A stretch of 14,501 nt of DNA from Deltaproteobacteria bacterium. GTDB lineage: Bacteria > Desulfobacterota > Desulfobulbia > Desulfobulbales > BM004. Of the stretch, positions 1 through 7,096 are shown one piece after another (within the stretch, counting starts at the first letter, position 1; each line of letters opens with the position of its first letter). Where the stretch lies: assembly GCA_019312695.1 (NCBI GenBank), contig JAFDCT010000240.1, forward strand, positions 1 to 14,501. The letters run 5' to 3'. The translations under genes were made by a program, and so were the position numbers. The notes under the pieces are model-generated. The model did not search any database. It saw only the letters and a program-made list of their open reading frames with translations, and was not told where the DNA came from.

Positions 1-1
1 C

Positions 2-1375
2 GATGAAGATCACTATGACCTGGAAAAACTGAAAGACAGGATTCTGGAATATCTGAGCGTCAGAAAGCTGACGGAGAAGAAGAAGGGCCCCATTCTCTGC
101 TTTGTCGGTCCGCCGGGAGTTGGTAAAACCTCGCTGGGTCAATCCATTGCCCGCTCCATGGGCAGAAAATTTGTCCGTATCTCTTTGGGCGGTGTTCGTG
201 ACGAGGCTGAGATCAGGGGGCACAGAAGAACCTATATCGGTGCCCTGCCGGGGCGTATTATCCAGAGTTTGCGCAAGGCCGGTTCAAACAATCCTCTGTT
301 CATGCTGGACGAGATAGACAAACTGGGTATGGATTTCAGGGGTGATCCATCTTCAGCTCTGCTGGAGGTCCTTGACCCGGAGCAGAATTTCTCTTTTGCC
401 GATCATTACCTGGAAATCCCTTTTGATCTCTCAAAGGTAATGTTCATCACCACGGCTAACATACTTGATACCATACCCGGACCGCTACGCGACAGGATGG
501 AAGTCATCGATCTGCCGGGTTATACAGAAGATGAAAAGGTGATGATTGCCAAGGAGCATCTGCTGGAAAAACAGCTCGAAGCCCATGGCTTGACAGTTGA
601 CGACCTCGAACTTACCGAAAACGCTATCCGGTCTATTATCCGTTCATATACAAGGGAGTCCGGCGTCCGTAATATTGAAAGGGAGTTGGCAGCTGTCTGC
701 CGTGGTGTGGCCAAGGACATTGTATCCGGTAAATCCGGCAAAACCGTAGTGGATTCCAAGGCTTTGCAGGAATATCTCGGCACCATACGCTTTTTCCCCG
801 AGAGCATGGCCCGGACTTGGGGCCCCGGACTTGCAACCGGGTTGGCCTGGACACCGGTTGGGGGTGACATCCTTTTTATAGAAGCAGCAAAGATGCCTGG
901 CAGGGGAGGATTGGCACTCACCGGTAAGCTGGGGGAAGTAATGAAAGAATCAGCCACTGCCGCAATGACCTATCTGCGTTCCAATGCTAAACAATTCGGC
1001 ATTGCTGATTCGGTTTTTTCAGAAACAGATACCCACATCCATGTCCCGGAAGGAGCAATTGCCAAGGACGGACCTTCGGCAGGTGTAGCCATGGTTGTTT
1101 CGCTTGCTTCACTCTATAGCGGACGGCCGGTAAGCAAAACAGCTGCCATGACAGGTGAGATCACCCTGCGAGGCGATGTGCTGCCGGTCGGCGGTATAAA
1201 GGAAAAAGTTATCGCAGCAGTGCGGGCCGGCATAAAGGATATTATTCTACCCCATCTCAATGAAAAGGATGTTATTGAGCTGCCTGACAATGTGAAGGAA
1301 GGAATAAAATTCCACCTGGTCCAGGGGATAGATGAGGCGCTGGATATCGCCTTGGAACAGAAGGGGAATTTTTGA
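2..1375 (+). CDS. lon: Lon ATP-dependent protease, C-terminal part (5' end outside window)
   Basis: This is the last 457 residues of Lon, the cytoplasmic AAA+ serine protease that degrades misfolded and regulatory proteins. The frame is open from base 2, so the gene starts upstream. Visible in order are Walker [10 protein letters not shown] (bases 107-133), the [14 protein letters not shown] pore-loop region, Walker B with FMLDEIDK, the sensor region [18 protein letters not shown], the alpha-helical AAA lid with [11 protein letters not shown], and the protease domain. The catalytic dyad is intact: Ser in KDGPSAG (codon 1076-1078) and Lys in PVGGIKEK (codon 1199-1201). Usual Lon is about 780-810 residues, so roughly the N-terminal domain and coiled coil are missing from view. 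A small oddity is [11 protein letters not shown] at the start of the protease domain, where the family usually has a VGxATGLAW-like sequence. The next gene converges from the other strand, so lon is the last gene of its unit. Confidence 0.97.
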   Translation, partial: DEDHYDLEKLKDRILEYLSVRKLTEKKKGPILCFVGPPGVGKTSLGQSIARSMGRKFVRISLGGVRDEAEIRGHRRTYIGALPGRIIQSLRKAGSNNPLFMLDEIDKLGMDFRGDPSSALLEVLDPEQNFSFADHYLEIPFDLSKVMFITTANILDTIPGPLRDRMEVIDLPGYTEDEKVMIAKEHLLEKQLEAHGLTVDDLELTENAIRSIIRSYTRESGVRNIERELAAVCRGVAKDIVSGKSGKTVVDSKALQEYLGTIRFFPESMARTWGPGLATGLAWTPVGGDILFIEAAKMPGRGGLALTGKLGEVMKESATAAMTYLRSNAKQFGIADSVFSETDTHIHVPEGAIAKDGPSAGVAMVVSLASLYSGRPVSKTAAMTGEITLRGDVLPVGGIKEKVIAAVRAGIKDIILPHLNEKDVIELPDNVKEGIKFHLVQGIDEALDIALEQKGNF

Positions 1376-1646
1376 CAGTAACCGTTTCGATATCATATAA
1401 ATTCAAGCACCACGCGTTAAATAATGTCAAGCGGACAGCCCGAACGTTTTCAAGAGCCCTTTAGGGTCGCCTTTTGCATAGCGTTTTCGGTGTCATCATC
1501 CGTTCGGCATGGGAGACCATGGCCGAACCGACTCTTCCTTGAAACCGCAACACATATAACAATTCACGTATCCGGCTTACTTCAATCCGTGACGATAACA
1601 ATCAGACAGTGCTTATTATTACAAGTTTCTTGATGTTTTTTTACCA
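1376..1646. other. Convergent intergenic region with inverted repeats, no convincing gene
   Basis: These 271 bases lie between two converging genes. A 69-codon open frame at 1424-1633 (+) has no ribosome binding site I can see and an unlikely composition, so I do not call it. The clearest structure is an inverted repeat at 1502-1528 (listed separately). A possible outer stem AAGAG (1452-1456) with CTCTT (1532-1536) would enclose it. No hairpin followed by a T-run is present for either strand, so I see no classical terminator. The stretch could be a dispersed repeat or a small structured RNA; this is inference. Confidence 0.5.
1502..1528. repeat. Inverted repeat / hairpin in the lon-DUF2156 intergenic region
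   Basis: GTTCGGCATGG (1502-1512) faces CCATGGCCGAAC (1517-1528) across a four-base loop GAGA. The arms pair over 11 bp with one bulged G at 1521. Neither side is followed by a T-run, so it is not a canonical intrinsic terminator, although it may still serve as a transcript 3' end shared by the two convergent genes. Confidence 0.7.
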
Positions 1647-2579
1647 TCAGTGTTGATGGGCTGCGCATCCCTCGGCCTTGATGCTTTTGGCTGTAATGGA
1701 CTGGGTCGTGGTAAAGGAGATGCAGTTTTTGTACACCATGTGATGCGGGAAATAGCTTTTTTTTGCCTGACGCATACCGGGAATGCCGAGATCCTGTTCG
1801 CGGTTGACATTTTCAAAATCTGAAAGCCCGTGTTTTGAAAACCATTGATTGATTAGCTGGCCAAGACCCTGTATATCTCCCATGGCCTTTTCAAAATGCC
1901 AGACTGCCGTGCCCGGATGCAATTCCTCTGCTATGGCATAGGCCTGAATTGTTCCGTCGATCCTGATCGCCCCGCCGATAAGCCCGAATTCAGCAAAATG
2001 AGCAAATGCTTCGGCAACGGCATTGGCTTCATTGCATAAACCCGGATTGCGGCCGCAGTCCCTATTATGGCACCAGTTTTCCTGCATGGTTTCGCATTCG
2101 GCAATGAGTTCCCGGGTAATGGGTACATATTCACAGGTATGACTGCTGAGGCATTGTTTGATATGATTCCGTTTCTTGGCATAACGCCTTCCGGCAAGGT
2201 CAGCCAGGTCTTTTACATGGTAGACATAATCTGCATTATCACGGTCGCCGCTCACCACAAAGCCGGAACCAGGTAAATCAGCTGCAGCCTGATCCGGGAT
2301 ACGGACAGCTCCCATTACCATATCTTTAAAGGCGGTAAGGACAGCCGGAATAGTTATTGTTCCCACCGGGGGTCCAAAAAGTATGTATTTATCTTTTTCC
2401 AGGGCTGCCTTGACAAGAAAGATAAGAGAATTATCTATTTCAGAGAAGAAGACGGGCCTGGAAGGCTGCCAAATAAAAAGGTTGGTAAAGGTATGCTCTG
2501 ATATTTCAGGCGGATGTTTGTTCAGGTATCCTGAAACAAAATTTCTGTCAGCCAGGGTCAATGGATGGATGGCAGGCAT
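1647..2579 (-). CDS. DUF2156 (phosphatidylglycerol lysyltransferase C-terminal-like) protein
   Basis: This 310-residue protein matches the DUF2156 family, a tandem GNAT-fold group related to the catalytic C-terminus of MprF/LPG synthase. Most stand-alone members have no proven reaction, and I do not assign one. The visible hallmarks are the basic stretch LAGRRYAKKRNHIKQ (residues 128-142), the HFEKA...DIQGLGQLINQWF segment (228-247) and the strongly conserved NREQDLGIPGMRQAKKSYFP (259-278). Length is normal for the family. There is no signal peptide or transmembrane segment, so it is cytoplasmic. Residues 170-182 hold three cysteines in a short span (WCHNRDCGRNPGLC). The chosen ATG has no evident Shine-Dalgarno sequence; the preceding bases are a CA/TA-rich run. 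It lies 33 bases downstream of the 84-residue gene and is probably cotranscribed and translated from that message. Confidence 0.85.
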   Translation of the reverse strand: MPAIHPLTLADRNFVSGYLNKHPPEISEHTFTNLFIWQPSRPVFFSEIDNSLIFLVKAALEKDKYILFGPPVGTITIPAVLTAFKDMVMGAVRIPDQAAADLPGSGFVVSGDRDNADYVYHVKDLADLAGRRYAKKRNHIKQCLSSHTCEYVPITRELIAECETMQENWCHNRDCGRNPGLCNEANAVAEAFAHFAEFGLIGGAIRIDGTIQAYAIAEELHPGTAVWHFEKAMGDIQGLGQLINQWFSKHGLSDFENVNREQDLGIPGMRQAKKSYFPHHMVYKNCISFTTTQSITAKSIKAEGCAAHQH

Positions 2580-2612
2580 GTGTATGTGTATAAAAAGGAA
2601 AACGATTTATAT

Positions 2613-2867
2613 TTAAAACTGCTCACCTTTAATATTTTTAATTAACTGGGCAATTTCAAGCCCCAGTGTTACGCACTGTTTACCCTCAAGACAGGCTTCG
2701 GCGTCAGGTCTATCGAGGAAGTGCTTTAATTCGTGATTATCTTTTTTCAGGTCAACTGTCCAGGCCCTCTGATGTTTGTCATAAGCAACCGTCAGATCAA
2801 CGCCGCATTCACCGATCTCAGGGTGCATCTGCCTGATTTTATCACATAGAATCTTTTTATCTATCAT
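2613..2867 (-). CDS. Small conserved-looking hypothetical protein, 84 residues
   Basis: I do not recognise a named family. The 84-residue product is soluble and charged, with no signal peptide or membrane segment. It has four cysteines (8, 21, 59, 65), in GECGVD, AEACLEG and KQCVTLG. A central stretch, AYDKHQRAWTVDLKKDNHELKHFLD, looks like two beta strands leading into a helix. The start is well supported: GGAGGTT (complement of 2874-2880) sits at a suitable distance before the ATG. It is the first gene of a minus-strand unit with the DUF2156 gene 33 bases downstream, so the two may work together. Real coding status is likely from the strong ribosome binding site and the plausible protein composition; function is unknown. 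Confidence 0.75.
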   Translation of the reverse strand: MIDKKILCDKIRQMHPEIGECGVDLTVAYDKHQRAWTVDLKKDNHELKHFLDRPDAEACLEGKQCVTLGLEIAQLIKNIKGEQF

Positions 2868-2911
2868 AGCCTTAACCTCCCTGCGTAGATTTTTTTTGGT
2901 GTGGATGTTTC

Positions 2912-2940
2912 AGTATATAACAAAAAAATTATCATAAATA
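2912..2940 (-). promoter_or_regulatory. Candidate promoter for the 84-residue/DUF2156 unit
   Basis: On the minus strand a good -10 hexamer TATACT lies at 2917-2912, inside an AT-rich stretch. The -35 about 17 bases upstream is poor. Placement about 45 bases before the start codon is reasonable. This is a consensus match by eye only. Confidence 0.3.
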
Positions 2941-3001
2941 GATAATACATCATGAAATATTCCGGTAGTTTTAATTGTTCAGCTATTGTATTAGTATGCA
3001 G

Positions 3002-3030
3002 TTTTTTGGTCGCATTCCCGCCAGTATAAA
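3002..3030 (+). promoter_or_regulatory. Candidate promoter for the ispH-ubiA/ftsY/djlA operon
   Basis: A near-consensus -10, TATAAA (3025-3030), is preceded at a 17-base spacing by a T-run (3002-3007) that is a weak -35. It would give a leader of about 50 bases before the ATG at 3087. The -35 match is poor, so this is tentative. Confidence 0.33.
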
Positions 3031-3086
3031 TGGCCGATGAATTTTAGGTAATATTTAAAGCGGTTGTAAGCCTTTTTTGCAAAGAG

Positions 3087-4814
3087 ATGAAAGTAGTTTT
3101 AGCTAAAAATGCCGGTTTTTGCATGGGTGTCAGACGAGCTGTGGAGACTACCCTGGAAGTGATCCGGAAGGAAGACACAGGAGTCTCAACCTTTGGTCCC
3201 CTGATCCATAATCCCCAGGTTCTCGAGCTGCTGAAGGAACGTGGCGTCAGGGTGCTTAAGGAAATCCCTGAAAAAGAGTCCGGCACGGTTATTATCCGGG
3301 CCCATGGCGTTCCCCCTGTTCACAAGGAAAATCTCCGGCTGGCAGGTGCCCGGGTTAAGGATGCTACCTGTCCCCATGTGGTGAAAGTCCAGGTAATTAT
3401 CAAGAAGTATCGCAAACAGGGATATGCAACCGTCATAATTGGCGACAGGAATCATGCTGAAGTTGAAGGACTGATGGGTTTTGCCGGGAACTTGGGCCAT
3501 GTTGTAAGCAACCGGGAGGATGTCAATAACCTGCAGCTTGAATCACCATTTATAATAGTAAGCCAGACAACCCAGGACGAGACGATCTTTGAAGAACTGA
3601 GCCGGTTGATCCTAAAACGTTTTCCAGGAGGCAGGGTCTTTAACACCATTTGTGATGCCACCCACAAGCGCCAGGAAGAGGTCAGGAGCCTCTGTAAGGA
3701 TGTTGAGGCAATGGTAGTGGTTGGCGGCAAGGGCAGTGCCAATACAAAACGGTTGGCCGAGATCGCCGAGGATATGGGCTGTCCTGTTTTTCTTATTGAA
3801 ACTGAAGATGAACTTGACCTAGATGAGGTAGCAAAATATGAATGTGTCGGTGTGACGGCAGGGGCCTCAACACCTACCTGGATGATCAGCAGGGTTGTCA
3901 GGATACTGGAGGCCATCCCCGGCAAGGGAGAGAGTCAGCTGAAACAGTTTGGCTCCAAACTGCTCTGGCTGCTGCTGGCCACGAATATCTATGTCAGCAT
4001 TGCCGGCGGAGCACTAACCTATGCAGCAAGCAGGCTTCAGAATATAGAACCGAACCTGAGCCATTTTCTTATCTCTGTATTCTACCTTTTTGCCATGCAC
4101 AACCTGAATCGCTTTACCGAACGGAAACAGCAAAAATTCAATGATCCGCTGCTGGCACTTTTTTATGAAAAGTATCGCTGGCCCGTTCTTGTCATTTCTG
4201 CCCTGTCACTGGCCCTGGCCCTGACACTGGTCTCAGAACACGGGCTAGAACCATTTTTGCTCCTGACGGGCATGATTATCTTCGGGATTTTTTATTCCGT
4301 ACGGATTATTCCCAAGGCCCTCAGTACGACCATAAAGGTAAGGGGACTGAAAGAGATTCCGGGCTCAAAAACCTTCCTGGTGGCTGTTGCCTGGGCCTTT
4401 GTCACCACTCTTGTCCCAGCCTGGAACAACTCTCATATGCCTGATTTGACTACCGTTACAGTGCTGTTTTTTATTCTGCTTCTGGTTTTTGTCAGAAGTG
4501 CCCTTTTTGATGTTTTTGAGGTGCAGGGGGACAGGATTGTGGGCAAGGAAACGCTGCCGGTCTGTATCGGTGAGAACAAAACACTTTTTATTTTGCATAT
4601 CCTGATGGGGTTACTGGTTGTCTTATTACTGCTTATGCCTCCATTGGGTTACATGTCAATGAAGGCATTCTGGTTGCTTCCCGGCATATTGTATATTATT
4701 GCTCTGGCCAAATTATACAGCACGGGCAGGATTGTCCAGGGGCCCAGGCTGGAGTTCAGTCTGGAAACAGTTTTTTATCTGATGGCCGGACTTACCTGGC
4801 TGGCAACTGCATAA
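3087..4814 (+). CDS. ispH: IspH (HMBPP reductase) fused to a UbiA-type membrane prenyltransferase domain
   Basis: Residues 1-280 are IspH, the [4Fe-4S] enzyme that reduces HMBPP to IPP and DMAPP in the last step of the MEP pathway. All three cluster cysteines are present: Cys12 in FCMGVRRA, Cys95 in DATCPHV and Cys189 in ICDATHKRQ. So are His41, His73 (RAHGV), His123 and Glu125 (NHAEVEG), the SQTT motif, Ser217/Asn219 (GSANT) and Ser261 (AGASTP). Residues about 287-575 form a full-length UbiA-like domain with eight or nine hydrophobic segments. Its second Asp-rich motif is recognisable as DVFEVQGDR...GKETLPV (475-491), with Glu478 at a usual Asp. The first motif, NDxxDxxxD, is degenerate: N341-R-F-T-E345-R-K-Q-Q349 keeps only Asn and one acidic residue. 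The frame is continuous with a short linker, so this is a real fusion in the sequence. The start fits the IspH N-terminus exactly, although the ribosome binding site (AAAGAG) is weak. The UbiA half may be an active prenyltransferase, a prenyl-binding pseudoenzyme or a membrane anchor. Confidence 0.93.
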   Translation: MKVVLAKNAGFCMGVRRAVETTLEVIRKEDTGVSTFGPLIHNPQVLELLKERGVRVLKEIPEKESGTVIIRAHGVPPVHKENLRLAGARVKDATCPHVVKVQVIIKKYRKQGYATVIIGDRNHAEVEGLMGFAGNLGHVVSNREDVNNLQLESPFIIVSQTTQDETIFEELSRLILKRFPGGRVFNTICDATHKRQEEVRSLCKDVEAMVVVGGKGSANTKRLAEIAEDMGCPVFLIETEDELDLDEVAKYECVGVTAGASTPTWMISRVVRILEAIPGKGESQLKQFGSKLLWLLLATNIYVSIAGGALTYAASRLQNIEPNLSHFLISVFYLFAMHNLNRFTERKQQKFNDPLLALFYEKYRWPVLVISALSLALALTLVSEHGLEPFLLLTGMIIFGIFYSVRIIPKALSTTIKVRGLKEIPGSKTFLVAVAWAFVTTLVPAWNNSHMPDLTTVTVLFFILLLVFVRSALFDVFEVQGDRIVGKETLPVCIGENKTLFILHILMGLLVVLLLLMPPLGYMSMKAFWLLPGILYIIALAKLYSTGRIVQGPRLEFSLETVFYLMAGLTWLATA

Positions 4815-4876
4815 ACAAGAGTATGACAAAATTATCACCAGGGAATTATATTCCTGAGCATAACATGGAGTAATGG

Positions 4877-6010
4877 ATGTTGGGTTGGTTCAAGAAAAAG
4901 AAAAAGACCGGTGCAGAAGCAGTGCCGGGCACTGGGGTGACTCCTTCGGAAGAAAAACAACCTGCAGGTGCTGATACAGAAAAAACTCCTGCTGAAAATA
5001 TTTCAGAGACAACGCAGGTAATCAGTAAAGACGATGCAGTGCCTGTTAAGCAGGCCCAGGAGTTGGAGCAGGCAGACCAGAAAGGGCTTTACCAGCGGTT
5101 GCAGGAAAGGTTGAAGAAAACAAGGGATTCCTTTGTAAGCAGGGTGGATACCCTGTTTCTCGGCAAGAAAGAGATTGATGCGCAACTTCTGGATGAACTT
5201 GAGGAAATATTAATTACAGCAGACCTGGGAGTTAATACAACCATGGACCTGCTCGATGAAATCCGCCAAAAGGTATCCCGCAAAGAGCTCAGTGACCCTC
5301 AGGCCATAAAATTCGCCCTGAAAGAGAGGATCCTTTCGTTTTTTGAGGGTTATGATGCGGCCGGGATGCAGCTGCCTGAAACAGGCCCCTTTGTTATCAT
5401 GGTGGTCGGGGTCAATGGAGTAGGCAAGACAACCACCATTGGAAAGATTGCCTATAAGTTTGCCAGCTCCGGACAGCAGGTTCTGCTCATTGCAGCAGAC
5501 ACCTTCAGGGCGGCAGCCATTGAGCAGTTACATGTCTGGGGTGAGAGGGTAGGTGCGGAGGTGGTGGCCAGAAAGCAGGGGGCGGACCCGTCATCTGTTA
5601 TTTATGACGGCCTTGATTTTGCAGCGGCAAAAGATTTTGATGTCATTATCATTGATACGGCCGGCCGGCTGCATACAAAGGTAAATCTCATGGAAGAACT
5701 GAAAAAGATCAAGCGGGTGGTCAATAAAAAAATTGCGGGAGCACCCCATGAGGTTATGCTTGTCCTGGATGCAACCACAGGCCAGAATAGTATTTCTCAG
5801 GCCAGGCTCTTTAACGAGGCCGTGGACCTCACCGGGCTGACCCTGACCAAGCTTGATGGAACTGCCAAGGGAGGTATTGTCGTTAATATCTGCCATGATT
5901 TTAATATTCCCATCAGATTTATTGGTATCGGCGAAAAACTTGAGGATCTGCGCGATTTTGACCCGCAGGAATTCATCGAGGCCCTTTTTGTCAATGGTTC
6001 TCAACAGTAG
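4877..6010 (+). CDS. ftsY: FtsY, signal recognition particle receptor GTPase
   Basis: FtsY binds the SRP-ribosome complex at the inner membrane and hands nascent membrane proteins to the Sec translocon. The 377-residue protein starts with the basic membrane-targeting stretch MLGWFKKKKK. A variable, acidic, Ala/Glu/Thr-rich A region follows (about 11-70), then the helical N domain (about 71-165) and the NG GTPase domain. The GTPase motifs are G1 GVNGVGKTT (178-186), the DTFRAAAIEQL segment (208-218), G3 DTAGRLH (260-266), G4 TKLDGTAKGG (324-333) and the closing GIGEKLEDLRDFDP (350-363). The start has a GGAG site at 4867-4870 with six bases of spacing. It lies 62 bases after the ispH-ubiA stop and 46 bases before the J-protein gene, all in one direction, so one operon is likely. 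The A region is shorter than in E. coli FtsY, as is common outside the enterics. Confidence 0.97.
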   Translation: MLGWFKKKKKTGAEAVPGTGVTPSEEKQPAGADTEKTPAENISETTQVISKDDAVPVKQAQELEQADQKGLYQRLQERLKKTRDSFVSRVDTLFLGKKEIDAQLLDELEEILITADLGVNTTMDLLDEIRQKVSRKELSDPQAIKFALKERILSFFEGYDAAGMQLPETGPFVIMVVGVNGVGKTTTIGKIAYKFASSGQQVLLIAADTFRAAAIEQLHVWGERVGAEVVARKQGADPSSVIYDGLDFAAAKDFDVIIIDTAGRLHTKVNLMEELKKIKRVVNKKIAGAPHEVMLVLDATTGQNSISQARLFNEAVDLTGLTLTKLDGTAKGGIVVNICHDFNIPIRFIGIGEKLEDLRDFDPQEFIEALFVNGSQQ

Positions 6011-6018
6011 ATCATTAA

Positions 6019-6039
6019 GCCGGAGCGGAATTCTCCGGC
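6019..6039 (+). repeat. Perfect intercistronic hairpin between ftsY and the J-protein gene
   Basis: GCCGGAG (6019-6025) and CTCCGGC (6033-6039) form a perfect 7-bp GC-rich stem with a 7-base loop, beginning eight bases after the ftsY stop. It is followed by AAAAGG rather than T residues, so it is not a classical terminator. That AAAGG (6041-6045) is the only candidate ribosome binding site for the next gene. The hairpin could stabilise the ftsY message or modulate translation of the downstream gene; that role is inferred. Confidence 0.65.
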
Positions 6040-6056
6040 AAAAGGTTTGATATCCC

Positions 6057-6893
6057 ATGGTATACAGGCGACATGAACAGCCGGGTTGCGGGGGCTGCTT
6101 TCTGCTTCTGCTCCTGCTGGTCTTTCTATCAGGCGGGGCACCTCTGTTATTCGAGTTTCTCGGCATGCTCGTCTTTGTTATCCTTTTCCTGCTGTTAATA
6201 GGTGTTGCGGGGTTCTGGGCCTTTACCTTTTATATCAGGCGCCAGATAAGCGCCTATGAGAAATCCCAGACCGAAACCCATAACACCTTTGTCTACCTGC
6301 TAGTAAATATTCTGGTCAAAATAGCCCAGGTTGACGGCAAGGTTAGCAGGGAAGAGGTCAAAACAATCCGTCATTTCTTTCAGTACAACCTGCGCTACTC
6401 ACAGAACCAGCTTTACTGGATAAAAGAGCTCATTAAGGAGGCACTGGTATCAACTGAAAGCCTTGATGCACTGCTGCAGGATTTCAGGCAAAAATTCGCC
6501 TATGAACCAAGACTGATACTGCTGGAGTTGATCTATCAGGTTCTTTACACCAATGAAGAAGTGTCGCAGGCGGAACTGCAGCTGGCAGTTAATATTGGTA
6601 ATTATCTGGGAATTTCAGCCTATGATCAGAGATCAATTGCTGCAAAATATCAGGTTCGGTTCAGGACTGCTGCCCAGGCTGAAGAAGTTGCCGAGGAAAA
6701 ATATTATGCAATTCTCGGCCTGGCGCCGGGAGCAGGTTTTAGTGAGATCAAGGCAGCTTACCGGAAATTGAGCATGCAGTATCATCCTGACAAGGTAGGG
6801 CATCTTGGCGAGGAATTTAAAAAGGTGGCTGAAGAGAAGATGAAGGAGATCAACAGCGCCTATGAGTTTCTGAAGAAGAAACAAGGTCAGTAG
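6057..6893 (+). CDS. Membrane-anchored TerB-like/DnaJ co-chaperone (DjlA-like)
   Basis: The 278-residue protein has a short basic N-terminus, two hydrophobic segments (about 15-31 and 33-60), a TerB-like helical domain (about 75-190) and a C-terminal J domain (about 214-275). The TerB-like domain is shown by VKIAQVDGKVSREEVKTI (87-104), with the Asp-Gly-x-Val/Ser pattern of the family. The J domain starts YYAILGLAPGAG and contains the essential HPD at 243-245 (MQYHPDKVG), so it should stimulate an Hsp70 ATPase. This architecture resembles DjlA, a type III J-protein of the inner membrane, but the N-terminal anchor has two segments instead of one. A CGGC pair (Cys11, Cys14) lies directly before the first hydrophobic segment. 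The start ATG has only a distant AAAGG site. Its position behind ftsY suggests a role in membrane-protein biogenesis, by inference. Confidence 0.88.
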   Translation: MVYRRHEQPGCGGCFLLLLLLVFLSGGAPLLFEFLGMLVFVILFLLLIGVAGFWAFTFYIRRQISAYEKSQTETHNTFVYLLVNILVKIAQVDGKVSREEVKTIRHFFQYNLRYSQNQLYWIKELIKEALVSTESLDALLQDFRQKFAYEPRLILLELIYQVLYTNEEVSQAELQLAVNIGNYLGISAYDQRSIAAKYQVRFRTAAQAEEVAEEKYYAILGLAPGAGFSEIKAAYRKLSMQYHPDKVGHLGEEFKKVAEEKMKEINSAYEFLKKKQGQ

Positions 6894-7006
6894 AGGTAAG
6901 TGCCTGGTAACAGTATGCAGCCTGAAAATTCTCATGAAATTTAATTCCCGGTATTTGGGCTGGGCAAAAATTATTGGCCCCTGTTTGAAAGACATGGGTT
7001 CTAACA

Positions 7007-7035
7007 TTGGAAAAGATCGGCAATTTTGCTATACA
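7007..7035 (+). promoter_or_regulatory. Promoter of the aminotransferase gene
   Basis: TTGGAA (7007-7012) and TATACA (7030-7035) are separated by exactly 17 bases, a good sigma-70-type match. The expected start of transcription is near 7042, giving a leader of about 55 bases. This supports separate transcription of the aminotransferase from the operon upstream. Confidence 0.6.
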
Positions 7036-7096
7036 ATTATTATCAAAATAGACAACTGCAGCACATGCTGTAAATCTGAAATCACCGGAGGGTAAA

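Noticed and set aside
520..957. 145-codon minus-strand open frame within lon
   Set aside because: It lies opposite intact, strongly conserved Lon sequence and encodes a low-complexity Ser/Pro/Arg-rich peptide with no family features.
1502..1528. CATGGGAGACCATG resembling the helix IV segment of 5S rRNA
   Set aside because: The remaining 5S rRNA sequence (conserved CCGAACxxGGAAGTTAAG-type block and closing stem) is absent.
1424..1633. 69-codon open frame in the lon downstream region
   Set aside because: No ribosome binding site, it runs through the inverted repeat, and the composition (Arg/Ser/Pro/His-rich) looks like translated noncoding DNA.
1644..1659. CCATCA-GTGT-TGATGG hairpin near a T-run, as an intrinsic terminator
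   Set aside because: The T-run precedes the stem on the + strand and would be an A-run after it on the - strand, so neither orientation fits. It also overlaps the DUF2156 stop codon.
3842..4144. Frame change within ispH suggesting a frameshifted gene instead of a fusion
   Set aside because: The IspH and UbiA parts are read in one continuous frame, and each part shows its family motifs in that frame across the junction.
5591..6166. 191-codon minus-strand open frame across ftsY and the J-protein start
   Set aside because: It runs antisense to the conserved FtsY GTP-binding region and has no ribosome binding site or recognisable protein motif.
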